Positions 8,128 to 16,691 are shown, counted from the first letter of the stretch. The stretch: DNA of 64,000 nt from Streptomyces uncialis (GCF_001905345.1 NZ_LFBV01000005.1:62001-126000); one strand, 5' to 3'. The notes: generated by a model from the sequence alone, not told the origin. Made by a program: numbers and translations.

Positions 8128-9663
8128 GTGCTGATCGACATACCGAGACTGGTCGTCGCCGCGCCCGCGTCGGGCACCGGCAAGACCACGGTGACCACCG
8201 GGCTGATGGCGGCGTTCGCGCAGCGCGGGCTGCGGGTGTCCCCGCACAAGGTGGGCCCCGACTACATCGACCCGGGCTACCACGCGCTGGCCACCGGCCG
8301 TCCCGGCCGCAACCTCGACGCGTACATGTGCGGCCCCGAGCTGGTCGGGCCGCTGTTCGCGCATGGGGCGCGCGGCTGTGAACTGGCCGTCGTCGAAGGG
8401 GTGATGGGCCTCTACGACGGCGCCTCCGGGCAGGGCGAGCTGGCGTCGACCGCGCAGGTCGCGAAGCTGCTGCGGGCCCCGGTGGTGCTGGTCGTGGACG
8501 CGTCGTCGCAGTCGCGGTCGGTGGCCGCGCTGGTGCACGGCTTCGCGTCGTTCGACCCCCAGGTGCGGATCGGCGGGGTGATCCTCAACAAGGTGGGCTC
8601 CGACCGGCACGAGGCGTTGTTGCGGGACGCGCTGGAGGAGGCGGGGATGCCGGTCCTCGGCGCGCTGCGGCGCGCCGAGGGGGTCGCCACGCCGTCCCGG
8701 CACCTGGGTCTGGTCCCGGTCGCGGAACGGCACGGGGACGCGGCGGACGCCGTCGCGGGGATGGCCGCGGCGGTCCGGCGGGGCTGTGACCTGGACGCGT
8801 TGCTGGCGCTGGCGAGGACGGCGGGGCCGCTGCACGAGGAGCCTTGGGACCCGGCGGAGGCGCTGGCGCTGGCCGCGGGGTCGCCTTCGGCCGCGGGGTC
8901 GCCTTCGGCCGCGGGGTCGCCTTCGGTCTCGGGGTCGCCTTCGGCCGCGGGGTCGTCCGTCCCTGGGGCGCCTTCGGTCGCTGGGTCATCGGTCCCTGGG
9001 TCGCCTTCGGTCCGGGCGGGGGGTGCGGGGCGTCGGCCGGTGATCGCTGTCGCGGGTGGGCCGGCCTTCTCGTTCCTGTACGCGGAGCACCCCGAGCTGC
9101 TGACCGCCGCGGGGGCGGAGGTCGTCGTCCTCGATCCGCTGCGGGACGAGCGGCTGCCCGAGGGCACGGCGGGACTGGTGATCGGCGGCGGGTTCCCCGA
9201 GGTGTACGTGGGTGAGCTGGCCGCGAACGAGTCGCTGCGGGCGGCCGTCGCCGGGCTCGCGGCGTCGGGCGCGCCCGTCGCGGCGGAGTGCGCGGGACTG
9301 CTGTACCTGGCGCGGTCGCTGGACGGGCGGCCGATGTGCGGGGTGGTGCCCGGGGACGCCCGGATGTCGGGACGGCTCACGCTGGGGTACCGGGACGCGG
9401 TGGCCGTGTCGGACAGTCCGCTGGCGGTGACCGGGACCCGGATGCGGGGCCATGAGTTCCACCGGACGGTGCTGGAGCCTGGTGCCGGGTCGTCCCCCGC
9501 GTGGGGGTTCCGGGGGGCGGAGCGCCGGGTGGAGGGGTTCGTGCGGGGCGGTGTGCACGCGAGTTATCTGCATACGCATTGGGCTGGGGCCGCGGGGGTC
9601 GCGGAGCGGTTCGTCGTGGCCTCGGCGGGGGCCGCGGGGGCGGCGGGGCGTGGGGGCGGGTGA
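8128..9663 (+). CDS. cobB: cobyrinic acid a,c-diamide synthase (CobB/CbiA) with repeat-expanded linker
   Basis: A 511-residue glutamine-dependent enzyme that amidates the a and c side chains of (hydrogeno)cobyrinic acid. The N-terminal P-loop ASGTGKTTVTTG and the KVGPDYIDPGYH motif mark the ATP domain. The C-terminal amidotransferase has AAECAGLLYLARSL with the nucleophilic Cys, and GHEFHRT. Between the domains (residues about 249-297) is a run of AAGSPS-like repeats encoded by an 18-base unit, making the protein longer than usual. The start is the GTG at 8128. A 69-bp repeat array follows the gene. Confidence 0.96.
   Translation: MLIDIPRLVVAAPASGTGKTTVTTGLMAAFAQRGLRVSPHKVGPDYIDPGYHALATGRPGRNLDAYMCGPELVGPLFAHGARGCELAVVEGVMGLYDGASGQGELASTAQVAKLLRAPVVLVVDASSQSRSVAALVHGFASFDPQVRIGGVILNKVGSDRHEALLRDALEEAGMPVLGALRRAEGVATPSRHLGLVPVAERHGDAADAVAGMAAAVRRGCDLDALLALARTAGPLHEEPWDPAEALALAAGSPSAAGSPSAAGSPSVSGSPSAAGSSVPGAPSVAGSSVPGSPSVRAGGAGRRPVIAVAGGPAFSFLYAEHPELLTAAGAEVVVLDPLRDERLPEGTAGLVIGGGFPEVYVGELAANESLRAAVAGLAASGAPVAAECAGLLYLARSLDGRPMCGVVPGDARMSGRLTLGYRDAVAVSDSPLAVTGTRMRGHEFHRTVLEPGAGSSPAWGFRGAERRVEGFVRGGVHASYLHTHWAGAAGVAERFVVASAGAAGAAGRGGG
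8872..9018 (+). repeat. 18-bp tandem repeat inside cobB
   Basis: About eight units of GCCGCGGGGTCGCCTTCG and degenerate versions keep the cobB frame and encode AAGSPS-type hexapeptides between the ATPase and amidotransferase domains. The first three units are almost identical and later ones have drifted. An in-frame flexible linker explains why it is tolerated. Confidence 0.9.
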
Positions 9664-9710
9664 CCTTTCCGGTCGGGTGCGGGGGTGCGGGGGGCCGCGG
9701 CTCTGGGGTA

Positions 9711-10101
9711 CGCCCGGGTTCGCGTTCGACGTTGCTGTGGCGTGGTCCGGGGTGCGCAGTTCCCCGCGCCCCTGAGGTACGCCCGGGTTCGCGTTCGGCG
9801 TTGCTGTGCCGTACTTCGGGGTGCGCGGTTCCTCGCGCCCCTGAGGTACGCCCGGGTTCGCGTTCGACGTTGCTGTGCCGTGGTCCGGGGTGCGCAGTTC
9901 CTCGCGCCCCTGAGGTACGCCCTGGCTCGCGTTCGACGCTGCTGCGTCGGGGTCCGGGGTGCGCAGTTCCCCGCGCCCCTGAGGTACGCCCGGGCTCGCG
10001 TTGGGCGTTGCTGTGGCGTGGTCCGGGGTGCGCAGTTCCCCGCGCCCCTGAGGTACGCCCCGGCTCGCGTTGGGCGTTGCTGTGCCGGGGTTGGGGGGTG
10101 G
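9711..10101. repeat. 69-bp tandem repeat array downstream of cobB
   Basis: Units begin at 9711, 9780, 9849, 9918, 9987 and 10056, exactly 69 bases apart; five are complete and the sixth is partial. Each complete unit begins CGCCCGGGTTCGCGTTCG and contains the core GCGCAGTTCCCCGCGCCCCT (9754, 9823, 9892, 9961, 10030), with one to a few changes per unit. Because 69 is a multiple of three, long meaningless open frames run through it. It fills the space between cobB and the convergent ZIP gene. The 44-base stretch 9664-9710 before it shows nothing else. Confidence 0.95.
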
Positions 10102-10106
10102 GTGGG

Positions 10107-10835
10107 TCAGTGGACCGCTGTGCCGATGACCAGCCACATCAGGGCCGCCCCGGCCACCGTGCACAGCAGTGTCGAGCGCGCGGGGTGGCGGTGGCTGGCC
10201 TCCGGGAGGATCTCGGCCGCCGCGATGTACAGCAGGACGCCGCCGAAGAAGCCGAGGTAGCAGGCGAGGACGTCCTCCGGGATCGTCACCAGCAGGGTCG
10301 ACGCGGCCCCGGCGACGGGCGCGAGCGCGTCCGCGAACAGCATCGCGAGCGCCTTGCGCCGGTCGTTGCCGTACGCGCTGGTGACCGTGTACGTGTTGAA
10401 GCCGTCCGCGAAGTCATGGGCGATCACCGCGATCGCGACAGCCGTCCCCATCGCGGCGTCGACCTGGAACGACGCGCCGATGGCGACCCCGTCGGCGAAG
10501 CTGTGCCCCACCATCGCGGCACCGGCGCCGAGTCCGGCCTGCGGGACATGGCCGGGCTCGTGCGCGCCGTGCTCCGACTGGCGGAGCGCGAGAAGCCGTT
10601 CGACGACATGGGCGACGAGGAAACCGCCGACGAACAGCAGCAGCGCGACCGGCACCCCGTGCAGCCGCTGACCGGCGCCCTCCATCGCCTCGGGCAGCAG
10701 GTCGAAGCCGACGACGCCGAGCATCAGACCGCCCGCGAAGCCGAGCACGAGATGCCGACGGTCGACGACCCGCAGCGCGGCCCAGCCGCCGACCAGCGTC
10801 ATCACGAACGAACCCAGCGCCACCAGCACGGCCAT
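10107..10835 (-). CDS. ZIP-family divalent metal transporter
   Basis: A 242-residue polytopic membrane protein with about seven to eight hydrophobic helices. The two ZIP signature helices are clear: GHSFADGVAIGAS and, in the next helix, AHDFADGFNTY, giving the paired His/Asp/Glu metal sites. Likely substrates are zinc or a related divalent metal. Its place inside the cobalamin cluster makes cobalt worth considering, but the sequence alone does not decide this. It is transcribed against the cob genes, with the 69-bp array at its 3' side. Confidence 0.9.
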   Translation of the reverse strand: MAVLVALGSFVMTLVGGWAALRVVDRRHLVLGFAGGLMLGVVGFDLLPEAMEGAGQRLHGVPVALLLFVGGFLVAHVVERLLALRQSEHGAHEPGHVPQAGLGAGAAMVGHSFADGVAIGASFQVDAAMGTAVAIAVIAHDFADGFNTYTVTSAYGNDRRKALAMLFADALAPVAGAASTLLVTIPEDVLACYLGFFGGVLLYIAAAEILPEASHRHPARSTLLCTVAGAALMWLVIGTAVH

Positions 10836-10950
10836 GGTCCCTTGCTAGCCGATCGGCCGCCCGTGCGCACGTACAAGATCCACTGATCACCCGACCGATA
10901 CCTGTTCGCCCCGTACCCGGGTGCTCCCCCGCCGCCGAGAGGAACCGTCC

Positions 10951-12516
10951 ATGACGTCTTCAGTGCCCGCGCCGTCGCCGTCCCCCGGCCCGGTGGTGGC
11001 CGGGGTCGGGGCCTCGCGCGGGGTGTCCGAGGACGAGGTGCTGGAGCTGGTCCACGCGGTGCTGCGGGAGGCCGGGGCCGACGGCTCCGCGCTGTCCGCG
11101 CTCGCGACGGTGGCGGCGAAGGCCGGTGAACCCGGGGTGGTCGGCGCCGCCGCGCGGCTCGGGGTCCCGCTGCTGACGTACCCGGCCGACCGGCTGGCCG
11201 GTGTCCCGGTCCCGGAGCCGTCGGACCGGACACGCGCGGCGGTCGGCACGCCGTCCGTGGCGGAGGCCGCGGCGCTGATCGGGGGCGGGCGGCTGCTGGT
11301 CCCCAAACGCCGCTCGGCCGGGCGGGACGGGGGCCCCTCCCGGGCGACCTGCGCGCTGGCCCTCGGGGCGGGACTCCCGCAGGCGGCGGGGCTGTCCGCC
11401 GAGGCACCCGAGTACGACCTGCGGCACCACGGGGACGCCGAGGTGCGCGACGACGGCCGGGAACTGACGGATCTCGCGGTGAACGTCCGGGAGCGGACAC
11501 CGCCGGACTGGCTGCGCGAGCGGATCGCCGCGTCGCTGACGGGACTGGCCGCCTACCCCGACGGCCGGGCGGCCCGGGCGGCGGTGGCCGCGCGGCACGC
11601 CGTGACGGCGGAGGAGGTGCTGCTGACCGCCGGGGCGGCCGAGGCGTTCGTCCTGATCGCGCGGGCGCTGTCACCGGAGCGGGCGGTCGTGGTGCATCCG
11701 CAGTTCACCGAGCCGGAGGCGGCCCTGCGGGACGCGGGGCACCGGGTGGAACGGGTGCTGCTGCGCCCGGAGGACGGGTTCCGGCTGACGCCCGGGGCGG
11801 TGCCCGACGACGCGGATCTCGTCGTCATCGGCAATCCGACGAACCCCACGTCCGTGCTGCACCCGGCCGCGGTCGTGGCGGGGCTGGCCCGGCCCGGCCG
11901 GACGCTGGTGGTGGACGAGGCGTTCATGGACGCGGTGCCCGGCGAACGGGAATCGCTCGCCGGGCACCGCGTCCCGGGGCTGATCGTGCTGCGGAGCCTG
12001 ACGAAGACCTGGGGGCTCGCCGGGCTGCGGGTCGGCTATGTGGTCGCCGACCCCGGGACGGTACGGCTGCTGGAACGGGCCCAGCCGTTGTGGCCCGTGT
12101 CCTCGCCCGGGCTGGTCGCGATGGAGGCGTGTGTGTCGCCGGAGGCGGTGGCGGAGGCCGGACGGGTCGCGGTGCGGGTCGGCGAGGACCGGGAGCGGTT
12201 GCTCTCGGGCCTCGCCGGGTTCGGCGCGGCGGTGACGGTGGCCGGGGTGCCCGAAGGGCCGTTCGTGCTGGTCCGGGTCCCCGATGGGATCGGGGTCCGG
12301 GAGCGGTTGCGGGGGCTCGGGTTCGCCGTGCGGCGGGGGGACACGTTTCCCGGGCTGGGGGCAGGGTGGCTTCGGGTCGCGGTGCGGGACGCGGGGACCG
12401 TGGGACGGTTCCTGGAGGCGCTGGGCTCGGCGTTGCCGTCGCCGTCGCCTGCGCCTATGCCCATGTCCTCGCCCTCGCCCTCGCCCTCGCCGCTGGATGC
12501 TGCCCCCTTGCGGTAG
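10951..12516 (+). CDS. cobC: CobE/CbiG-C domain fused to CobC-type aminotransferase
   Basis: A 521-residue two-domain protein. Residues about 15-140 (VGASRGVSEDEVLELVHAVL, then VGTPSVAEAAALIGGGRLLVPKR) look like the CobE / CbiG C-terminal domain. The remainder is a fold-type I PLP enzyme of the HisC/CobC family, with VVIGNPTNPTS, the DEAFMDAVPGE segment and the lysine motif SLTKTWGLAGLRVGY. It probably makes the aminopropanol-phosphate arm. The ATG at 10951 follows GAGAGGAA; an upstream GTG at 10921 has no ribosome site. The C-terminal tail is a Ser/Pro repeat, and the stop codon lies at the edge of a 75-bp repeat array. Confidence 0.88.
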   Translation: MTSSVPAPSPSPGPVVAGVGASRGVSEDEVLELVHAVLREAGADGSALSALATVAAKAGEPGVVGAAARLGVPLLTYPADRLAGVPVPEPSDRTRAAVGTPSVAEAAALIGGGRLLVPKRRSAGRDGGPSRATCALALGAGLPQAAGLSAEAPEYDLRHHGDAEVRDDGRELTDLAVNVRERTPPDWLRERIAASLTGLAAYPDGRAARAAVAARHAVTAEEVLLTAGAAEAFVLIARALSPERAVVVHPQFTEPEAALRDAGHRVERVLLRPEDGFRLTPGAVPDDADLVVIGNPTNPTSVLHPAAVVAGLARPGRTLVVDEAFMDAVPGERESLAGHRVPGLIVLRSLTKTWGLAGLRVGYVVADPGTVRLLERAQPLWPVSSPGLVAMEACVSPEAVAEAGRVAVRVGEDRERLLSGLAGFGAAVTVAGVPEGPFVLVRVPDGIGVRERLRGLGFAVRRGDTFPGLGAGWLRVAVRDAGTVGRFLEALGSALPSPSPAPMPMSSPSPSPSPLDAAPLR

Positions 12517-12740
12517 TCCCTCGGGTGCGGGGCCGCCCTCGCTTTTGCGCAGTTCCCCGCGCCCCTTTCGGGGCGCTGCCCGGTGCGGTCGTCCCTCGGG
12601 TGCGGGGCCGCCCTCGTCTTTGCGCAGTTCCCCGCGCCCCTTTGGGGGCGCTGCCTGGTGCGGTCGTCCCTCGGGTGCGGGCCGCTCTCGTTTTTGCGCA
12701 GTTCCCCGCGCCCCTTTGGGGGCGCTGCCTGGTGCGGGGC
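12516..12740. repeat. 75-bp tandem repeat array with hairpin cores
   Basis: Three units start at 12516, 12591 and 12666 (periods 75, 75; the last is one base shorter). Each carries GTCCCTCGGGTGCGG, then the core GCGCAGTTCCCCGCGCCCCT (12547, 12622, 12696). The core runs into TTTCGGGGCGC or TTTGGGGGCGC, so the GCGCCCC end can fold into a stem-loop. The array begins on the last base of the cobC stop codon and separates it from the convergent surface-protein gene; a terminator-like role is plausible. Confidence 0.93.
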
Positions 12741-12751
12741 CTGGGGTGGTG

Positions 12752-13699
12752 TCAGGTGTTGCGGGGCTTGCGGGTGAAGTGGAAGGCGGCGGCGCCTGCC
12801 GCGAGGAGGGCCACCGCGCCGCCCGCGAGGTACGGGGTCATGGAGCTGCCGCCGGTCTCCGCGAGGTTCTCGCCGCCGGACTGGGGCTTGACGCCAGGCG
12901 CCTCGGGCTTCTCCTCGGCGGGGGGCGCCGACGGTTCGGCGGACGGCTCCGCGGGTGCGGACGGGACGACGGCGGCCTTCGCGGGTGTCTCGCACGTGGC
13001 GCCGACGAGGGTGACCGTGCCCTTCACGTCGGCCACGTTCAGCTTGAGCGGGTTCACGGAGACGTCGAGCTCCAGCGCGGTCGCCGCGGCGGTGCGGGTG
13101 GTCGTGGACTTCTGGGAGAGGTCCAGCCGGACCTCGCCGATCCCGGGGACCTTCACCTCGGTGGTGCCCCCGGCGGACAGGGTGACCTTCTGGCCGAGCA
13201 CGGTCACAGGCCCGAGCACCTCGGACTCGGCGACGGGGCGCTGCCCCACCGCGCACACGGCCTTCGCGGTGACCTGCTGCACCTCGATGAGGGACAGCAG
13301 CGGCAGTCCGGGGAGGTGGACCTGGGCGCGGACGAGGTTGGTGAACCCCTCGGCCCGCTGCTTGTCGACGGTGGCCTTGGCCTGGGCCACGTCCGCGCGC
13401 AGCAGGCTGAACGGCTTGCCGCCCCCGACGCCGTCGAGCCGCGCGGTCAGGGCGGTCCGGTCGGCGCTGGCGGGCGCCTGGACGTCGTTCAGGGAGACCG
13501 CGAGCGGTGCGTGCACGGTCTTGTCGAGCAGGGAGACGTCGAGTCCGGTGCGGAGCACGACGGCGCTCGCCTTGCCCTCGTCGCCGGTGGCGTGCGCGGT
13601 ACCCGCTCCGGCCAGGACCGTGGGCGCGGCGGCCAGCACGGTGGCGGCGGCGGCCTGGGCGAGACGGCGTGCGGGCAGGCGGATGGCGTTGCTGTTCAA
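12752..13699 (-). CDS. secreted surface protein with LAETG sortase signal
   Basis: A 315-residue exported protein. From the TTG at 13699 the N-terminus (MNSNAIRLPARRLAQAA...) is a classical signal peptide ending near AGAGTAHA. A roughly 200-residue extracellular region has few cysteines and a Pro/Ala/Glu-rich spacer. The end is a cell-wall sorting signal: LAETG, a hydrophobic helix and the basic tail RKP. Class E sortases use LAxTG in Streptomyces, so covalent attachment to the wall is likely. Upstream in-frame codons to 14017 lack signal-peptide character, so I use the TTG. Function beyond anchoring is unknown. Confidence 0.85.
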   Translation of the reverse strand: MNSNAIRLPARRLAQAAAATVLAAAPTVLAGAGTAHATGDEGKASAVVLRTGLDVSLLDKTVHAPLAVSLNDVQAPASADRTALTARLDGVGGGKPFSLLRADVAQAKATVDKQRAEGFTNLVRAQVHLPGLPLLSLIEVQQVTAKAVCAVGQRPVAESEVLGPVTVLGQKVTLSAGGTTEVKVPGIGEVRLDLSQKSTTTRTAAATALELDVSVNPLKLNVADVKGTVTLVGATCETPAKAAVVPSAPAEPSAEPSAPPAEEKPEAPGVKPQSGGENLAETGGSSMTPYLAGGAVALLAAGAAAFHFTRKPRNT

Positions 13700-14047
13700 G
13701 GTGGTGGGACCCCCACAAGAGACATCAGGAAAGTGCGCGGCGGGGTCACCTCGGCACCGCGACGGGGGACCGTCGTGGGCGGTGACCGTGCCGTTGCCGG
13801 AATACTCGCGCACCGAGAGTGAACGGACAGCCACCTGGCGTGAGTTCACCCCAAAGGGGGGTTTTCGCGCTTTTGTTTGAATATGCGGGTACGGATGTTC
13901 CCTCCGGTCACCCGTGGGGTGCGGGAGACGGACCCGGGGAGGGTGGGTCAGGCCGGTGCCGGTGCGGTTTCGGGCAGCCCGGACCGGCCCCGGACCGCCG
14001 GGGTGACGCTTCGTCAACAGCGTGCGCGCCCGGGGGCGATGATCGGC
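13700..14047. other. intergenic region upstream of the LAETG protein gene
   Basis: About 350 bases without a gene. It holds an AT-rich patch near 13862-13885 (ttttgtttgaatatgc) that suits a leftward promoter. Next to it is a small hairpin, ACCCCAAAGGGGGGTTTT, at about 13849-13866, and a GTGAAC/GTTCAC inverted pair flanks 13818-13848. No function can be assigned from sequence alone. Confidence 0.45.
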
Positions 14048-15139
14048 TCAGCCGACGATCCGGCCGCGGAGCACCACCCGTCGCGGAGCCGCGAGGACCC
14101 GGACATCCGCCCGGGGGTCCGTCTCGTACACGACCAGATCCGCCGGGGCGCCCTCGGTGAGGCCGGGGCGGCCGAGCCACCGCCGGGCGCCCCAGGTGGT
14201 GGCGGACAGGGCCTCGACGGGCGGGATGCCCGCGGTGACGAGTTCGGCGACCTCGTCCGCGACCAGTCCATGGGGGAGCGAGCCGCCCGCGTCCGTCCCG
14301 ACGAAGACGGGCACCCCCGCGTCGTAGGCGGCGCGCACGGTGTCGTACCGCCGGGCGTGGAGCCGTCGCATATGCGCGGACCAGCGGGGGAACTTGCTCT
14401 CGCCGCCGTCGGCGAGCCGGGGGAACGTGGCGATGTTGACCAGGGTGGGGACGATGGCGACGCCGCGTTCCGCGAACAGCGGGACGGTGTCCTCGGTGAG
14501 TCCGGTGGCGTGCTCGACGCAGTCGATACCGGCCTCCACCAGATCGCGCAGCGCGTCCTCGGCGAAGCAGTGCGCGGTGACCCGGGCGCCCAGCCGGTGG
14601 GCCTCGGCGATCGCGGCCCGGACGGCGTCCCGGGGCCAGCAGGCCGTGAGGTCACCCGCGTCGCGGTCGATCCAGTCGCCGACGAGTTTGACCCAGCCGT
14701 CGCCGCGGCGGGCCTCCTGGGCGACGTACGCGACGAGGTCCGCGGGCTCGATCTCATGGGCGTAGTTGCGGATGTAGCGGCGGGTGCGGGCGATATGGCG
14801 GCCCGCGCGGATGATCCTCGGCAGGTCCTCGCGGTCGTCGATCCAGCGGGTGTCGGAGGGGGAGCCCGCGTCGCGGATCAGCAGGGCCCCGGCCTCGCGG
14901 TCGGTGAGGGCCTGCTTCTCAGCGGTCGCGGCGGGGACGGGCCCGTGGGCGTCCAGTCCCACATGGCAGTGCGCGTCCACCAGACCGGGCAGCGCCCACC
15001 CCCGTACGGTGACGGTGTCCCGGACGCCGGCCGGCCGCTCGTAGGTGATCCGCCCCCCGACCACCCACAGTTCGTCCCGTACGTCGTCGGGTCCCACCAG
15101 CACCCGTCCGCTCACGTGCAGCACCGTGCGATCGCTCAT
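14048..15139 (-). CDS. amidohydrolase (metal-dependent hydrolase)
   Basis: A 363-residue cytoplasmic amidohydrolase-superfamily enzyme resembling imidazolonepropionase and prolidase-like members. It has a small beta domain (GRVLVGPDDVRDELWVVGG), then the metal-binding VDAHCHVGLDAHG. The later His sites are VTAHCFAEDAL and CVEHATGL, and the Asp site is FVGTDAGGSLPHG. The substrate is not evident. The ATG at 15139 is the start of family similarity, and upstream codons are unlikely to be coding. It is divergent from the class V aminotransferase at 15266, so the 126-base gap should contain both promoters. Confidence 0.9.
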   Translation of the reverse strand: MSDRTVLHVSGRVLVGPDDVRDELWVVGGRITYERPAGVRDTVTVRGWALPGLVDAHCHVGLDAHGPVPAATAEKQALTDREAGALLIRDAGSPSDTRWIDDREDLPRIIRAGRHIARTRRYIRNYAHEIEPADLVAYVAQEARRGDGWVKLVGDWIDRDAGDLTACWPRDAVRAAIAEAHRLGARVTAHCFAEDALRDLVEAGIDCVEHATGLTEDTVPLFAERGVAIVPTLVNIATFPRLADGGESKFPRWSAHMRRLHARRYDTVRAAYDAGVPVFVGTDAGGSLPHGLVADEVAELVTAGIPPVEALSATTWGARRWLGRPGLTEGAPADLVVYETDPRADVRVLAAPRRVVLRGRIVG

Positions 15140-15265
15140 GTCCCGCAACCTACCCCTCGCCCGCGCGGGCCCGGCAGGCTCCTGTCCCGCCCCCGGCGAC
15201 CTGCGGTTACGCTCATGTCGTTCCGTGAGCCGTCCACGGCTTCCCGTACCGAGGAGAGCAGCGCC

Positions 15266-16309
15266 GTGAGCCATCCCCTACTCGACCTGGCGCCCCTGAC
15301 CGCCGACCGTTTCGCCGCGATCGAGCGGCGGGTGGCGGGTCTGCTGGCCACCGAGCAGGACGTCGTGATCACCCAGGGCGAGGCCCTGCTCCCGCTGGAG
15401 GGCTGTATCCGGGGGGCGGCCGGTCCGGGCACGACCGCGCTGAACGTCATCACCGGCCCGTACGGGCAGACCTTCGGGGACTGGCTGCGGGACTGCGGCG
15501 CGAAGGTGATCGACCTCGCGGTGCCGTACCACGCGGCGGTGACGCCCGAGGAGGTCGAGCGGGCGCTGGCGGACCGTCCGGAGATCGACTTCGTGTCGCT
15601 CGTGCACGCCGAGGCCGCCACCGGCAACACCAACCCGGTCGCCGCGATCGGTGAGGTCGTCCGGCGGCACGGCGCGCTGTTCATGCTGGACGCGGTGGCC
15701 TCCGTGGCCGCGGAACCACTGCTGCCGGACGCGTGGGGCGTGGACCTGTGCGTGATCGGCGCGCAGAAGGCGATGGGCGGTCCGGCCGGGGTGTCGGCGG
15801 TGTCGGTGAGCGAGCGGGCGTGGGCGCGGATGGCCGCGAACCCGCAGGCGCCGCGGCGTTCGTATCTGTCGCTGCTGGACTGGAAGGAGCGGTGGATCGA
15901 CGCGGGGCGCCGGGCGCTGCTGCACGCGCCCGCGCAGTTGGAGATGCTGGCGCTGGAGGCGTGCGTCGAGCGGATCGAGTCGGTCGGGCCGGACATCGTG
16001 ATGGCGCGCCACGCGGCGGCGGCACGGGCCACCCGGGCGGGGGCGACGGCCCTCGGCATCGGGCTGGAGCCGTATGTCACCGAGGCGCGGGACGCGGCTC
16101 CGGTGGCGACGACGCTGCGGGTCCCGGCGGACGCGGACGCGTCCGCGGTGGTGGCGCGGGCGCTCGCGCTCGACCCGGGGCTGCCACTGGTGGCCGGGGG
16201 CGGGGCGCTGGCGCGGGAGATGGTGCGGGTCAACCACTACGGCCCGGACGCGACGGACGAAGTGGTCGAGCGCTCGCTGGCGGCGCTGGCCGGGGCGCTG
16301 TCGGGCTGA
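15266..16309 (+). CDS. class V PLP-dependent aminotransferase
   Basis: A 347-residue fold-type I PLP enzyme of the alanine-glyoxylate / serine-pyruvate aminotransferase group. Visible features are GEALLPLEGCIRGA near residues 34-47, the cofactor Asp in FMLDAVASVAAEPL, and the Schiff-base lysine in VIGAQKAMGGPAG. The GTG at 15266 has GAGGAGA upstream. The natural amino donor is not clear. It is probably monocistronic, with a long gap and strong hairpin following before ectA. Confidence 0.88.
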   Translation: MSHPLLDLAPLTADRFAAIERRVAGLLATEQDVVITQGEALLPLEGCIRGAAGPGTTALNVITGPYGQTFGDWLRDCGAKVIDLAVPYHAAVTPEEVERALADRPEIDFVSLVHAEAATGNTNPVAAIGEVVRRHGALFMLDAVASVAAEPLLPDAWGVDLCVIGAQKAMGGPAGVSAVSVSERAWARMAANPQAPRRSYLSLLDWKERWIDAGRRALLHAPAQLEMLALEACVERIESVGPDIVMARHAAAARATRAGATALGIGLEPYVTEARDAAPVATTLRVPADADASAVVARALALDPGLPLVAGGGALAREMVRVNHYGPDATDEVVERSLAALAGALSG

Positions 16310-16622
16310 GCCCCTGGGCGGGCCGGGGCGGCGGCCGACGGGCATCCGCCGGGCGAGCGCCGGAGGGCCACCACGTCCGCCCGGCAGGTCTGTCCGGCGG
16401 GGGCGCCGAGCGGGTCCGTACGGGCCTCCTGGAATCGTGGACGTAATTCACGGGGCCGGGGTTGCCTGTACGGGCATTAATATTCGAAATTAGTTTTCGC
16501 TCAGGCGCCCATATTCTCCTGCCCGCTTATCCAAACCCTAAACGCTAAGGTTTCGTGAACGCACGGCGGCGCAATTGCGGCAGGTTCCGCCAGGTCGACG
16601 ATCCTGTGATCCATTCCACATC
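16310..16622. other. long AT-richer leader or intergenic region before ectA
   Basis: About 310 bases without a supported gene. The part from 16440 is unusually AT-rich for this DNA (attaatattcgaaattag at 16476-16493) and may hold a rightward promoter (TTGCCT at 16462 is a possible -35). A small hairpin, AAACC...GGTTT, is at about 16533-16553. Together with the terminator that follows, this could be a small RNA gene or a regulatory leader. Confidence 0.4.
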
Positions 16623-16665
16623 AAGCCCGTTTCGTACCATAAATCCAGTACGAAACGGGCTTTTT
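16623..16665 (+). terminator. intrinsic terminator upstream of ectA
   Basis: A perfect 15-base-pair stem (AAGCCCGTTTCGTAC at 16623-16637 pairing with 16648-16662) and 10-base loop is followed by a T-run (TTTTT at 16661-16665). This is a textbook Rho-independent terminator on the plus strand only, which is rare in Streptomyces. It lies 314 bases after the aminotransferase stop and 110 bases before ectA. It must end either that transcript, a small RNA, or an attenuated ect leader. Confidence 0.85.
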
Positions 16666-16691
16666 GCTGCCTTCTCGCGCGTCCGCATGCG

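Noticed and set aside
9711..10101. Regularly spaced repeats that could suggest a CRISPR array
   Set aside because: The whole 69-bp unit is conserved with no unique spacers, and no cas genes are nearby. It is an ordinary tandem repeat.
9501..10886. Long plus-strand open frame through the repeat array and the ZIP gene
   Set aside because: It stays open because the repeat unit is a multiple of three and because the ZIP gene lies on the other strand; the product is repetitive and without domains.
16440..16665. Possible tRNA-like fold before ectA
   Set aside because: I could not find a TTC-loop, anticodon arm or acceptor stem; the only solid structure is the terminator hairpin.
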